64,000 nt of DNA, taken from positions 1 through 64,000 of the forward strand of contig CAWGTW010000012.1 of NCBI GenBank assembly GCA_963825565.1, in the 5' to 3' direction. The first letter of the stretch is position 1; each line of letters begins with the position of its first letter. A program made the position numbers and the translations under genes. The stretch comes from JBFGCT01 sp963825565 (GTDB lineage Bacteria > Actinomycetota > Acidimicrobiia > Acidimicrobiales > Ilumatobacteraceae). This document shows positions 22,377 to 32,397 of this stretch, piece by piece. Under the pieces are notes generated by a model, which was given only the letters and a program-made list of their open reading frames with translations, did not search any database and was not told the DNA's origin.

Positions 22377-22549
22377 TTGTGTGACCGAACAGCGCGACCC
22401 CTGACTTGTTCGGTCACACAAGTCCCGAGGGCCACGTCCAGCGTTTGTGTGACCGAACAGCCCGACCCCCAACGTGTTCGGTCACACAAACTCGGGCGTG
22501 CGGGATCTGCGTGACCGAACGCCGCGACCCCGACCTGATCGGTCACACG
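22377..22549. repeat. Cluster of three long inverted repeats
   Basis: Three hairpins recur at about 67-bp spacing. The first (22377-22421) has a perfect 15-bp stem TTGTGTGACCGAACA. The second (22444-22490) has a 16-bp stem of the same sequence. The third (about 22510-22549) is a degraded version keeping GTGACCGA/TCGGTCAC. In the first two the 15-nt loop is G-C-rich with a CGACCCC core. None is followed by a U-tract. They sit between the uvrA promoter region and the end of the LOG gene. Confidence 0.9.
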
Positions 22550-22560
22550 AATCGGCGGGG

Positions 22561-23678
22561 TCAGCGCGGGTCGGGCGGGTGGTCGCGGAGGAAGCCCATC
22601 ACCTCGTCTGGCGTGTCGGCGACACCGATCAGATCGGCGTACCGGCGCTCGCCGGCCAGCCTGCGGAGCAACGGCTCGGCGGGGAGCTCGGTGCGCCAGA
22701 ACGCGGAATCGAGGAAGACCATCGGGCTGACGACGCCGACGATGTCGTAGTGGTTCTGTGTCGCGTCCTGGAACACCTCCTGCACCGTCCCTGCGGCACC
22801 GGGTGCGAACACGACGCCGCGGGTGGCGATCGCCAGCAGGCCGTCCTCGCGAATCGAGTTGGCGAAGTACTTCGCCACGGCGGTGGCGAACTGATTGGTC
22901 GGCTCGTGTCCGTAGAACCAGGTCGGCACGGCCAGGCTTGGCGCTCCGGCGGGAAAGCGATCGAGCACCGCTCGCCCAGCGCTCAGGTACCCGTCGGGCT
23001 CGCGGTAATCGACCGCGGCGGCGAGCAGGCGCAGCGCTTCGTCCAACGCATCGTCGGGATACGCCGCGAGCCAGGCGCCGAGGTTGGCGGCCTCCATCGC
23101 ACCGGGGCCGCCGCCGGTCGCCAGGTGCCACCCGGCCCGGGTGATCGATCGTCCGAGCTCGGCCACGCTGCGGTAGGCGGCGTCGGTGCGCGTCGTGGAG
23201 TGGCCCCCCATCACGGCGACCACGTCGGGGTGGGATCGCAGATGCTCGCCGAGGGCGTCGTCGATCGCATGATCGTGGAGCCGGCGGGCGAGCGCGTCGA
23301 GCACGGGGGGCGGCCTGCCCCTCGGCACCGCGCGAGGCCCACCGGTAGATCGCGCGAGTCGAGCGCGTCGCGGACGAACGACCCGGGGGCGCCCGGCACC
23401 CAGCCGGCGAGCAACTCGTCCTGGGCGTAGAGGCGCGGACGGTACGTGTCGAAGGGAAGGTCCGGCAGCCGCGGGAAGACCACCGCACCGGTGTCGAGCG
23501 CGTGCGCTGCAGCGTCGCGCGACATCGCCGTGCCGAGGAACGTCGCGCCACGGCACGACAGCGAGCGGATCAGGTCGCTCCGGGACGTCAGGTCGATCCC
23601 CTGCACGACGACGTCGTCGAGCGAACCCGACCGCCCGACGTGCGCGTCGAACTCCTCGATCGTGTCGATCTCCCGCAC
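22561..23678 (-). pseudogene. LOG-family (lysine decarboxylase-like) nucleotide phosphoribohydrolase, frameshifted
   Basis: The C-terminal two thirds encode a LOG/Rossmann domain (VVAVMGGHSTTRTDAAYR, LATGGGPGAMEAANLGAWLA). The substrate motif usually written PGGxGTxxE here reads PGAAGTVQE. The N-terminal part, from a GTG at 23678 (REIDTIEEFDAHVG), is in another frame. A 1-nt indel near 23320-23345 separates them, and the region includes a run of six G. Joined, the protein would be about 372 residues, with an N-terminal extension (VVVQGIDLTSRSDL) seen in long actinobacterial LOG-like proteins. Activity on cytokinin-type nucleotides is a family property only. Assembly error is plausible. Confidence 0.7.
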
Positions 23679-23875
23679 GGTTGCGATCGTACGCGGCGGC
23701 GCCCGCGGCCACCCGGTCGAGCCGCTCCGGCCACGATCACCCGGTCTCGGCTTGGCGAGGTGCTCGGCAGCCGTCGCCAGCCGTCGCCGGTCGGCGCCGC
23801 GGGCGCGATCGAAATCCGGCCGCGCAGCGGGCACCTACCGCTGCCGGAGGACTCGCCCTCCCTAGAGTTCGTCGC

Positions 23876-25018
23876 GTGACCGAGATGCTCGCCAGCCGGC
23901 AGAACGGGCGAGTCCCCCCGACGGTGCTCACCGTGCTCAAGGCGCTCGTGGTCGCCCGGTGGCTGAGCTGGCTGTGGATGCTGGCGGTGGTCGCCGTGTC
24001 GATGCGGCACGGCGCGATCCGCCACCCGGACCTGGCGATCGCCTGCGTGTTCGCCGTCGCGGTGGTGGCCACCTGGTCGACGTGGGCGGTGCGCACCAGA
24101 CCGTCGGCGTTGCTCGGGCGCCGGTTCGTGATCGTGGAAGCGACGATCGCACTCGGCCTCAGCGTGCTCGACGGCTGGGTGTTCGAACCGGGCCACGTGT
24201 TCGAGACGTCCCAGAGCCTGGCCACGCAGTTCCCTCTGATCGCGATGGTGTCGATCGGATTCGCCGCCGGTCCCTGGGTCGCGGCCGGGATCGGCCTCCT
24301 GCTCGGACCGGCCGAATGGCTGGGTGCCGTCCTCAACGAATTCGACGATTGGAGTACACGCCACGCGATCTCCCTCGTGGCGACATCGCTGTTCTTCGCC
24401 GCCGCCGGCGCCCTGCTCGGGTGGCTGGCGCTGCTGCTGCGGCGTGCCGAGGCCGAGATCGCGGACCGCCGGGCGCGCGACGAGGTGGCCCGCGTGCTCC
24501 ACGACACCGTCCTGCAGACGTTGGCGCTCGTCGAGCGGCGCAGCGAGGAGACCGACCCCGAGTTGGCACTCGCCGCGCGGGACGCCGACCGCGACCTGCG
24601 GCGCTTCCTGTTCGGCGCCACCAGCCACGACGACGACACGCTCGAACGGCGCGTCCGTTCTGCGGTCGAGCGGGCGGCCCGCCACGCCGACGCGCAGGTC
24701 ACCGTCAGCGTGCTCGACGACGGCTGCCGGGTCGACGCGGCGCGCCAAGACGCGCTCGCCGGTGCGATCGGCGAGGCGGTGACGAACGCGGTGAAGCACG
24801 CGGCCGCGACGCGGATCGTCGTGTTCGTCGAGACGGGCGTGGACGGCGAGCTGTTCGCATCCGTCCGCGACGACGGCCTGGGGTTCGACCCGTCAGCGCC
24901 CGCCGGCGGGTCCGGGTTGCAGCATTCGATCCGCGCCCGCATGAGCGACGCGGGCGGGCGATCCGAGATCGTGAGCGCCGGCGGCGAGGGAACCGAGGTC
25001 AGACTGTGGACGAGATGA
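23876..25018 (+). CDS. Sensor histidine kinase (DegS/NarX-like, HisKA_3)
   Basis: A 380-residue membrane sensor kinase. Five predicted transmembrane helices occupy about residues 15-190. A short coiled linker (LLLRRAEAEIADRRARDEVA) leads to the dimerisation/phosphoacceptor motif with His in VARVLHDTVLQTLALV. The C-terminal ATPase domain has an N-box (IGEAVTNAVKHA) and G-boxes (VRDDGLGFDPS, GGEGTEVRLW). There is no periplasmic sensory domain, so the signal is probably sensed in the membrane. GTG 23876 is used; ATG 23885 is possible. Its stop overlaps the response-regulator ATG by 4 nt. Confidence 0.88.
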   Translation: MTEMLASRQNGRVPPTVLTVLKALVVARWLSWLWMLAVVAVSMRHGAIRHPDLAIACVFAVAVVATWSTWAVRTRPSALLGRRFVIVEATIALGLSVLDGWVFEPGHVFETSQSLATQFPLIAMVSIGFAAGPWVAAGIGLLLGPAEWLGAVLNEFDDWSTRHAISLVATSLFFAAAGALLGWLALLLRRAEAEIADRRARDEVARVLHDTVLQTLALVERRSEETDPELALAARDADRDLRRFLFGATSHDDDTLERRVRSAVERAARHADAQVTVSVLDDGCRVDAARQDALAGAIGEAVTNAVKHAAATRIVVFVETGVDGELFASVRDDGLGFDPSAPAGGSGLQHSIRARMSDAGGRSEIVSAGGEGTEVRLWTR

Positions 25019-25644
25019 CCGGCATCGCACCGATCCGCACCGTGATCGCCGACGACCACGCGATCGTCCGATCGGGGCTGCGCGGCGAGCTGGGCGACCG
25101 GTTCGAGGTCGTCGGTGAGGCCGACGACGCCGAGGGGGCGATCGACGTGATCGAGGCCCGCCGGCCCGACCTCGTCGTCTCGGACCTGCACATGCCGCGC
25201 GGGGGCGGGTTGGCGGTCGTGCAGGCCTGCGCAACGATCTGTCCGATCGTGATCCTGACCGTCAGCGAGGCCGAGCGCGACCTGCTCGACGCGGTCGCTG
25301 CCGGAGCAGCCGGCTACCTGTTGAAGACCGCGCCGGTCGAGGAGGTACGGGCGTCGCTGATCGCCGCTGCCGGCGGGGAACCGGTCTTCTCCCCGTCGCT
25401 CGCCGCGCTCGTGCTCGGAGAGTTCCGCCGGATGGCCAAAGCGACCGACAGCAGCCCGCTGACCGACCGCGAGCGCGAGGTCCTGCAGCTCGTCGCCCGC
25501 GGCCACACGTACAAAGAGATCGGCGGCGAGCTCTCGATCTCGCCGAAGACCGCCGAGAACCACGTTCGAAACATCCTCGGCAAGCTGCACCTGTCGCGGC
25601 GCAGCGACCTCGTCCGCTACGCCGTCCAGCACGGCCTCGACTGA
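25015..25644 (+). CDS. NarL/LuxR-family response regulator
   Basis: A 209-residue transcription factor paired with the overlapping kinase gene. The receiver domain has the acidic pair in VIADDHAIVRSG, phosphoacceptor Asp57 (VVSDLHMP), the conserved Thr/Ser in ILTVSE and Lys in GYLLKTAP. The C-terminal LuxR helix-turn-helix reads LTDREREVLQLVARGHTYKE .. SPKTAENHVRNILGKL. Start ATG 25015 overlaps the kinase TGA; a GTG 9 nt upstream is in frame. Targets unknown; the following membrane-protein gene begins 77 bp later. Confidence 0.92.
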   Translation: MTGIAPIRTVIADDHAIVRSGLRGELGDRFEVVGEADDAEGAIDVIEARRPDLVVSDLHMPRGGGLAVVQACATICPIVILTVSEAERDLLDAVAAGAAGYLLKTAPVEEVRASLIAAAGGEPVFSPSLAALVLGEFRRMAKATDSSPLTDREREVLQLVARGHTYKEIGGELSISPKTAENHVRNILGKLHLSRRSDLVRYAVQHGLD

Positions 25645-25721
25645 GCCGCAGCGCACACCCCAGGTTGCGCTGGGGGATTCTCCCGATGGCGCCCATCGCT
25701 CACGTCGCGCACGATCGAGGG

Positions 25722-28269
25722 ATGCAAGCACCGGCGGACCTCCCCACCCAGCGACCCCCGATCGACGAACCCCCGCCTCGCGGAGACGAACCGGGCAGCC
25801 GACCCCCCTGGCCACCGCCGACCGAACGGACCCGGGACGCGCTGGCGGCTCCCGTCGTTGTCGGCCGCCGGCTGGTTGGCGGGTACCGGCGCCGGCCTGC
25901 TGCTCGTCGCCAGCGTGATCGTCGTCGCCAGCCGCTGGGAGAGCATCCCGGCCGGCGCTCGCTTCTCGGGGCTGGTCGCCGCGCTGATCGCCGCGTACTC
26001 CGCGGCCGAGGCTGGGCGGCGCCGCTTCCCGACCACCTCGACCGCCCTCGCCGTGCTCGCCGCCACGATCACCGCGCCGGTCGGCGTCGCCGCTGCCGCA
26101 ACGCTCGAGCAGCCGTGGCCGGTATGCGTGCTGGTCGGTGGTCTCGCTGCGCTCGCCGCGACCGAGCTGCAATCCCGCCGGTGGCGCGTGCCGGCACTGA
26201 AGGTCGCCACCGTGGTCGCCTTCGCACTGGCTGCGATCGGCGCATCGGCGCTGACCGGCGTGCCCGCACCGTTGCTCGGCGCGATCGGCGCCGCGACCGC
26301 ACTGGCCTTCGGCGCGATTCGCCGCAGCGTGGCCCTCGCCTGCGCGGTCGGGCTGGCACCGGCGCTCACACTGCTCGCCGAGGCCGGCATCGGCAGCGGC
26401 ACCCTCGAACGAGTCGGCGCGGTCGGCGACGTGCTGAGCTGGAGCGCTCCGGTGTCCGGCGCGATCGCGGCGATCGTCATCGGCATCACGGCCGGGCGCA
26501 AGGCGAACCTGCCGCTCGCCCTTGCAGCGGTGGCCACGTTCGCCTCGGGGCTGGTCACCGGTCTCGTGGCCGGCGAGGTCGCCGGGGTCGTCTGGCTGTG
26601 CCTCCCCGCCGTCGCTCTCCTCGCCCTGGAGTCGACCCGACGGATGCACCCCGAATCGGTGTGGCGCCGACTGGCGGCCGCCGCACCGTGGATCGCCGTC
26701 CCGTCGACGGCGGCGGGTGTGCTCGTTCCGATCGTGCTCGCTGCACATCGCGTCGACGGGAACGCGGTCGACGTCGTCTGGACCGTGCCGTTGCTCCTCA
26801 CCGGCCTGGCGCTGCTGGCGACCTCGACCGGGTCGGCGAGGTCGAACGGCACCCCCTGGTGGGTCGCCGCGAGCCTGCTCGGTGCGGCGGGTGCCGTCGT
26901 CGGGGCGGCGACCATCACCGCCGTGCCGCTCGCGCTCGTCGCCTTCGCCGTCCTCGTGCTCGGGGCCGCGATCCTCGGCGACGACCGACCGGCGTACGTG
27001 GGAGCTGACGACGGTCACGACCGCGTGCTGGGGGTTGGTCGCCGTGACGGCCCCCGGGGCAGGACCGACCTGGGTGGAGGCGGCACTCGTCGCCGCGTTC
27101 GGCGTCGCGCTCGGTGCTGGCGGTGTCGTTCGTCGATCGCCCCGACAGCGGGCTCCGGCTGGTCGGGGTCGCGCTCGTCACCGGCTTCGCGATGCACACG
27201 GTCGCCGGCAGCGACGGCGGGTCCGCGGCGCTGCTCACGACCGTCGGGATCATCGTGTTCGGCGTGGCACTGCGCCCCGCGGTGTGCGATCGTCCCGGTC
27301 GGTGTCGCCGAGGTCGCGGTCGCGCTGTCGTTCCTCGACGGCCACCTCGGATGGTGGAACGTCGCACTGCTCGCCGGGCTGGCGGGGGCGTGCGGCGCGG
27401 CAGCGGGTCGCTCGCTGCGATCACCGTGGGCCCACCTGGCGTCGGGCTGCCTCGTCGCGGCGGGGACGCTCGCCCTCTACGTCGCCGGCCTCGATTCGAC
27501 TGCGATCGTCCTGGTGTTGGCTGCGCTCGCGGTGGGGCTGACCGGTCTCGGGGCGTGGCGCGACGACCTCGGCCCCATCGACACCGCCGCCCTCGTCGCG
27601 GGTGCGTTCGCACTGGGCGCGTCCCTCGGTGGCGACGCCGTGTTCGTGTCGCTGACGATCGCGTTGCTCGGCGCGCAGGGCATCGTGCTCGGTACGACGC
27701 AGCACGACCGGGCGCTCCTGCTCGCCGGCGCTGCCGGCGTCGGCGGGGCGGCGGTCAGCCTGTGGTGGACGACCGGCACCAACGAACTCGTCATCGCCGC
27801 GATCGCCCCGTACGGCGCGACCGGTGTCGATGTTGCCGTCGGCGTGACCGGCCTGGCGCTCCTCGGAGTCGGTGTGATCCTGCGCAGGGCGTTCGGGCAG
27901 TCGTCGTGGTTCGCGTACGGCCCCGGGCTCGGCCTGCTCGCCACCTGGCTGCTGTCGGCCCAGGTCCAGCCGGGAACCGACTGGGCGACGCTCGGCGCGC
28001 TGGCGCTCGGGGTCATCGCCACCGGCGTCGGCGGTGTCCGTCGACTCGGCGCTCCACTGATCGCTGGCACCCTCACGATCGGCGCGACCTGCTGCATCTC
28101 GGCCGGACCGCGACTGGCCGAGGCGCCGACCTGGGCGTGGATCGCCGTCGGCGGCGTGCTCCTGCTCGCGCTCGCCGCACTCGTCGAGCGCAGCGAGCGC
28201 CCACTGCTGCCGACCGGCGACCCCGAGCGGGCGTCGATCGTCGAGTCGTTCATGCGGGGGTTCGAGTGA
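25722..28269 (+). pseudogene. Large polytopic membrane protein, several frameshifts
   Basis: Read across frames, the gene encodes a Pro-rich cytoplasmic N-terminus (MQAPADLPTQRPPIDEPPPR) followed by some 20 Ala/Val/Leu-rich transmembrane helices, about 850 residues in all. It resembles DUF2157/SCO7613-type actinobacterial membrane proteins of unknown function. Frame changes are needed near 25845-25858, about 27000, about 27115 and about 27290. Hydrophobic protein continues cleanly in the new frame each time (for example VEAALVAAFGVALG, then GLRLVGVALVTGFAMHTVAG). Four indels in one gene suggest either real decay or poor local consensus. A hairpin follows the stop. Confidence 0.6.
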
Positions 28270-28292
28270 ACGGGTCGGCAACGCCCCGGCGG

Positions 28293-28320
28293 GGATCCCC
28301 CAGGCCCGGGTGGGGGATCC
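28293..28320 (+). terminator. Hairpin after the membrane-protein gene
   Basis: A 10-bp perfect stem (GGATCCCCCA/TGGGGGATCC) with an 8-nt GGCCCGGG loop lies 24 nt past the stop at 28269. No U-tract follows. It probably marks the transcript end before the Pro-rich protein gene. Confidence 0.6.
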
Positions 28321-28361
28321 CCCGGATCGACGCGACGGGCCGCCGCGAGGACGATGGGCGC

Positions 28362-28817
28362 ATGGCACCAGCGAACCCAGCACCAGCGAACCCGGCACCA
28401 GCGAACCCGGCACCGACCGGGCCACCGTCACCAGCGAGGGTGACACCGACCGGGCCACCGCAGCCGGGAACCCCGCTTCCGCCCCCGCCTCCCCCTTCGA
28501 TCGTGGCGCCCGCGCCGTCGGTCGGCCGCATCGCCGGGGCGATCGCGGCGGCGCTGGCGGTCCAGTTCGCGGCACTGCTCGCGTTGCTGCTCGCGTTCGT
28601 CATCGTGCTCGCCGCGGCGTTCAGCGTGTGGGACACCGATGAGCCGAACCCGACCTGGGTGGTCCTGGCAGTGCCGGCCGGCCTGGCGGCGATCGGGCTG
28701 TGGATCGCATCCGGAGCGGTCGCGGCGCGGATCGCACGGAGCCGGTGGGGGTGGATGGCCCTGCTGCTCTTGCCGGTCGTGCTCGCGGTCGGGCGGTACC
28801 TGATCGCTGCGAGCTGA
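28362..28817 (+). CDS. Pro-rich small membrane protein
   Basis: A 151-residue hypothetical protein. Residues 2-50 are a Pro/Ala-rich low-complexity region built on a repeated ANPAP unit, ending in LPPPPPPS. Three transmembrane segments follow (about 58-88, 100-118 and 126-147). No family recognised. It follows the large membrane protein on the same strand and faces uvrB convergently across 28 bp. Confidence 0.6.
   Translation: MAPANPAPANPAPANPAPTGPPSPARVTPTGPPQPGTPLPPPPPPSIVAPAPSVGRIAGAIAAALAVQFAALLALLLAFVIVLAAAFSVWDTDEPNPTWVVLAVPAGLAAIGLWIASGAVAARIARSRWGWMALLLLPVVLAVGRYLIAAS
28365..28409 (+). repeat. 15-bp in-frame tandem repeat, three copies
   Basis: Three head-to-tail copies of a 15-bp unit (GCACCAGCGAACCC plus A or G) encode the APANP repeats at the N-terminus of the Pro-rich membrane protein. 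The unit is a multiple of three, so copy-number change would keep the frame. Confidence 0.85.
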
Positions 28818-28845
28818 CCCGAGCCGACGTCGCGAGCGCTGCAGG

Positions 28846-30978
28846 TCAGCCGGCGTCGCGCAGCTCGCGCCGGAGCTCCGCGATCTCGTCGCGCAGCCGG
28901 GCGGCGTACTCGAACTTGAGCTCGGCCGACGCCTCGTGCATCTCCTCCTCGAGCGTCTGGATCAGGCGGGCCATCTCCTGCTCGGGGAGCGACTTCAGGT
29001 CGCGCTGGACCTTGTCGCGTTCGCGCTGGCGGCGGCGGTCCCTGCCCGGCACCGGCGCGGTGTCATCCGGTCGGAGCAGCGAGAGGATGTCACCGACCGC
29101 CTTGCGGATCGTCTGCGGGTCGATGCCGTGCTCGGCGTTGTAGGCGAGCTGGACCTCGCGCCGGCGTTGCGTGACGCCGATCGCTGCGACCATCGAGTCG
29201 GTCATCTTGTCGGCGTACATCACGACCTGGCCGGCAACGTTGCGGGCGGCGCGCCCGATCATCTGGATCAGCGAGGTCTGCGACCGCAGGAAACCCTCCT
29301 TGTCGGCGTCGAGGATGCACACCAGCGACACCTCGGGCAAGTCGAGCCCCTCGCGCAACAGGTTGATCCCGACGAGCACGTCGAAGTCGCCGAGCCGCAG
29401 GCCGCGCAGGATCTCGATGCGCTGGATCGTGTCGATGTTGGAGTGCAGGTACCGGACCCGCAGGCCCTGCTCGAGCAGGTAGTCGGTCAGGTCCTCGGCC
29501 ATCTTCTTGGTCAGCGTCGTGACCAGGACCCGCTCGCCGTTGGTGACGCGGCCGGCGACCAGCTCGATCAGGTCGTCGATCTGACCCTTCGTCGGCTTGA
29601 CGATCACCTCCGGGTCGACCAACCCGGTCGGGCGGACGATCTGCTCGACGACCTGTCCCGACACCCGCAGCTCGTAGTCGCTCGGCGTCGCCGACAGGAA
29701 GATCCCCTGGTTGACCCGGCCGAGCACCTCCTCGAACGTCAGCGGGCGGTTGTCGCGCGCGGACGGAAGCCGGAAGCCGTGCTCGACCAGCACGTCCTTG
29801 CGGCTGCGGTCGCCGGCGAACTGGCCGTGGAGTTGCGGGACCGCCACGTGGCTCTCGTCGATGACGAGGAGGTAGTCGTCGGGGAAGTAGTCGAGCAGCG
29901 TGAACGGTGGTTCGCCGTAGTCGCGACCGTCGATGTGCATCGAGTAGTTCTCGATGCCGTTGCAGTAGCCGACCTCGCTCATCATCTCGAGGTCGTACTG
30001 CGTGCGCATCCGCAGCCGCTGCGCTTCGAGGAGCTTGCCCTCCTCCTCGAACTCCTTCAGCCGCACTTGGAGCTCGTGCTCGATCTTGCCCATCGCGACC
30101 CCAAGTCGCTCGGCGCCCGTGGCGTAGTGGGTCGCCGGGAAGACGTACGCCCGCTGGAGGTCGCTGAGCTGCTCGCCGGTGACGGTGTCGATCGTGGTGA
30201 TGCGGTCGATCGTGTCGCCGAACATCTCGACCCGGAGCACCGACTCCTCGTAGGCCGGGTGGATCTCGATCGTGTCGCCGCGCACCCGGAAGTTGCCGCG
30301 CCCGAGGGTCATGTCGTTGCGGTCGTACTGCATGTCGACCAGCCGGCGCAGGATGCTGCGCATGTCGTAGTCGATACCGACGTTGAGGTCGAGCAGGTGG
30401 CCCTTGTACTCCTCGGGGTTGCCCATGCCGTAGATGCACGACACCGATGCGACGACGATGACGTCACGCCGGGTGAGCAGTGCGGCCGTCGCCGAATGGC
30501 GGAGCCGGTCGATCTCGTCGTTGATCGAGGAGTCCTTCTCGATGTAGGTGTCACTCGACGGGATGTACGCCTCGGGCTGGTAGTAGTCGTAGTAGCTGAC
30601 GAAGTACTCGACGCGGTTGTGGGGGAAGAACTCGCGCATCTCCTGGGCGAGTTGAGCGGCGAGCGACTTGTTCGGGGCGAGGATCAGCGTCGGCCGCTGC
30701 GTCCGCTCGATCGTCCAGGCGATCGTCGCCGACTTGCCCGAGCCGGTGATGCCGAGCAGCGTCTGGAAGCGCTCGCCGGCCTCGACGCCCGCGGCGAGCG
30801 CGGCGATCGCCGCCGGCTGATCGCCGGCCGGCTCGTAGTCGGCGACGACCTGGAAAGCGTGGTCGCCGCCGGCGTCGTAGCCGCTGGCCAGGGTGCCTCC
30901 GGCGAGCTCGACGTCGCTGCGCAGGTCGGGGACGGGTTGGGTCGGTCGTCGCCGCCGTGGCTGCGGCAGTCTCGGCAT
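28846..30978 (-). CDS. uvrB: Excinuclease ABC subunit B
   Basis: UvrB is the helicase-like damage-verification subunit that loads UvrC. The 710-residue protein has Walker A LGITGSGKSAT, the beta-hairpin motif YVSYYDYYQPEAYIP-type (here FVSYYDYYQPEAYIPSSDTY), the DEAH-like VIDESHVAVPQ and helicase C motifs (VGINLLREGLDLPEVSLV, QMIGRAARN). A C-terminal UVR domain (MHEASAELKFEYAARLRDEI) binds UvrC. ATG 30978 gives an N-terminal extension of about 45 residues before the conserved FQVVADYEPAGDQPAAI. An SOS box lies 36 nt upstream. Confidence 0.97.
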   Translation of the reverse strand: MPRLPQPRRRRPTQPVPDLRSDVELAGGTLASGYDAGGDHAFQVVADYEPAGDQPAAIAALAAGVEAGERFQTLLGITGSGKSATIAWTIERTQRPTLILAPNKSLAAQLAQEMREFFPHNRVEYFVSYYDYYQPEAYIPSSDTYIEKDSSINDEIDRLRHSATAALLTRRDVIVVASVSCIYGMGNPEEYKGHLLDLNVGIDYDMRSILRRLVDMQYDRNDMTLGRGNFRVRGDTIEIHPAYEESVLRVEMFGDTIDRITTIDTVTGEQLSDLQRAYVFPATHYATGAERLGVAMGKIEHELQVRLKEFEEEGKLLEAQRLRMRTQYDLEMMSEVGYCNGIENYSMHIDGRDYGEPPFTLLDYFPDDYLLVIDESHVAVPQLHGQFAGDRSRKDVLVEHGFRLPSARDNRPLTFEEVLGRVNQGIFLSATPSDYELRVSGQVVEQIVRPTGLVDPEVIVKPTKGQIDDLIELVAGRVTNGERVLVTTLTKKMAEDLTDYLLEQGLRVRYLHSNIDTIQRIEILRGLRLGDFDVLVGINLLREGLDLPEVSLVCILDADKEGFLRSQTSLIQMIGRAARNVAGQVVMYADKMTDSMVAAIGVTQRRREVQLAYNAEHGIDPQTIRKAVGDILSLLRPDDTAPVPGRDRRRQRERDKVQRDLKSLPEQEMARLIQTLEEEMHEASAELKFEYAARLRDEIAELRRELRDAG

Positions 30979-31014
30979 CGACGGTCTCGGTCACCCCCCT
31001 GATGCTAACCGCGG

Positions 31015-31026
31015 GAACACCTGTTC
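31015..31026. promoter_or_regulatory. SOS (LexA) box of uvrB
   Basis: GAACACCTGTTC fits GAAC-N4-GTTC and lies 36 nt upstream of the uvrB ATG. A TAGCAT sequence just downstream (minus strand) could be the -10 element, so LexA would cover the promoter. Confidence 0.82.
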
Positions 31027-31067
31027 GCCCACACCGATCGGACTCGGCGCGACCTGCGCGCGGCAAC

Positions 31068-32397
31068 TCACCGCTCTGGCAGGAGGTGGACGCGCAGGGC
31101 GTCGATCGCGTAGCCGTCCATCGCCAGGACCTCGAACTCACCGATCTCGGTCCGGACGTGGTCACCGACGCTCGGGATCTCGTCGAAAGCGGCGATGACG
31201 TAGCCGGCGACCGTCTGCCAGTCACCGACCGGCAGGGCCCGCCCGGTGCACTCCTCGAACTCGTCGGGCCGCAACGTCCCGTTCATCCGGTAGACGTCGT
31301 CGGCGAGGCGCTCGCACTCCCCCAGGCGCGGATCGCTCTCGTCATCGAAGTCGCCGATCAGCTCCTCGAGCACATCCTCGAGGGTCAGCAGCCCGACCAC
31401 CGTGCCGTGCTCGTCGACAACCAGTGCGATGTGCTGGCGCTCGGTGCGCATCTCCAGCAGGAGGTCCTCGAGCCGGTGGTGTTCGGGGGTCACCATGATC
31501 GACCGCGTCATGTCGCCGGCGATCGTGGTCGACCAGGTTCCGTTCGGGAGGCGGAGGAGGTCCTTCGCGTGGATGAAGCCGCGGGCATGGTCCAGCTCGC
31601 CGTCGTGGACGATCACGCGCGTGCGCCCGGTGCGATGGGCCTCGGTGGCGACCTGCTGCGCGCTCGGAATCGGCGGTGACCGCGACGATGTCGCGCCGCA
31701 CGGTCATCGCGTCCGCCGCGGTCAGCCCGGACAACTCCAGCGATCGGGTGAGCAGCGTGTGCTCCTGCTCGGCGAGGCCGCCGTGCCCAGCCGATTCCTC
31801 GAGCAGGAGGAGGAGATCGGCGGGCGAGTGGGCCATCGCCCGTTCGTCCTGGGGCTCGACGCCCACCGCCCGCACTGCGAGGTTGGCCATCCAGTTGAGC
31901 AGCTCGATCAGCGGGCGGAACAGCATGACGAACCAGCGGAAGGGGCGGGCGAGCCGCATCGCGGATTCCTCGGGGTGGGAGATCGCCCACGACTTCGGAG
32001 CCATCTCCCCGACCACCATGTGCAAGAACACGACGATCGACAAGCCGAACGTGAACCCGATCACGTGCCGGGCCGTGTCCGACAGCGAGAACACCTCGCC
32101 GAGTGCCCCCTCGATGATGCCGGCGATCGCCGGTTCGGCGACCGCACCGAGACCGAGCGAGCACATCGTGATCCCGAGCTGTGCGCCGGCGAGCATCAGC
32201 GAGAGGCTCTTGATGCTGGCGAGAGCATGCCGAGCGGCGCGGACCCCGTCGGCGGCCAGCTGTTCGATGCGCGATCGCCGGGCGGCGAGCACCGCGAACT
32301 CCGCCGCAACGAAGAAGCCGTTCGCCGCGAGGAGGATGACGGCGAGGGCGAGCGCCGTCCAGTTGACGTCGATGCCCTGTTCCGCGGCGACGATCAC
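31068..32397 (-). pseudogene. CorC/HlyC-family CNNM/CBS transporter, frameshifted
   Basis: Membrane protein of the CNNM (DUF21)-CBS-CorC_HlyC family, linked elsewhere to Mg2+/Co2+ efflux. The N-terminal DUF21 domain with about four helices (NGFFVAAEFAVLAARRSRIE; LAGAQLGITMCSLGLGAVAE) is intact. A 1-nt indel near 31655-31670 moves the first CBS motif to another frame. It continues with SAQQVATEAHRTGRTRVIV, the CBS pair (IALVVDEHGTVVGLLTLEDV) and a CorC_HlyC C-terminal domain. Restored length is about 443 residues. GTG 32397 overlaps the stop of its paralogue by 4 nt, so the two are a tandem pair. Confidence 0.8.

Noticed and set aside
22377..22549. Triple hairpins as ordinary Rho-independent terminators of uvrA-proximal transcripts
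   Set aside because: No U-tracts, near-identical stems and regular spacing. They lie upstream of uvrA rather than after it, though they could still affect transcripts entering from other genes.
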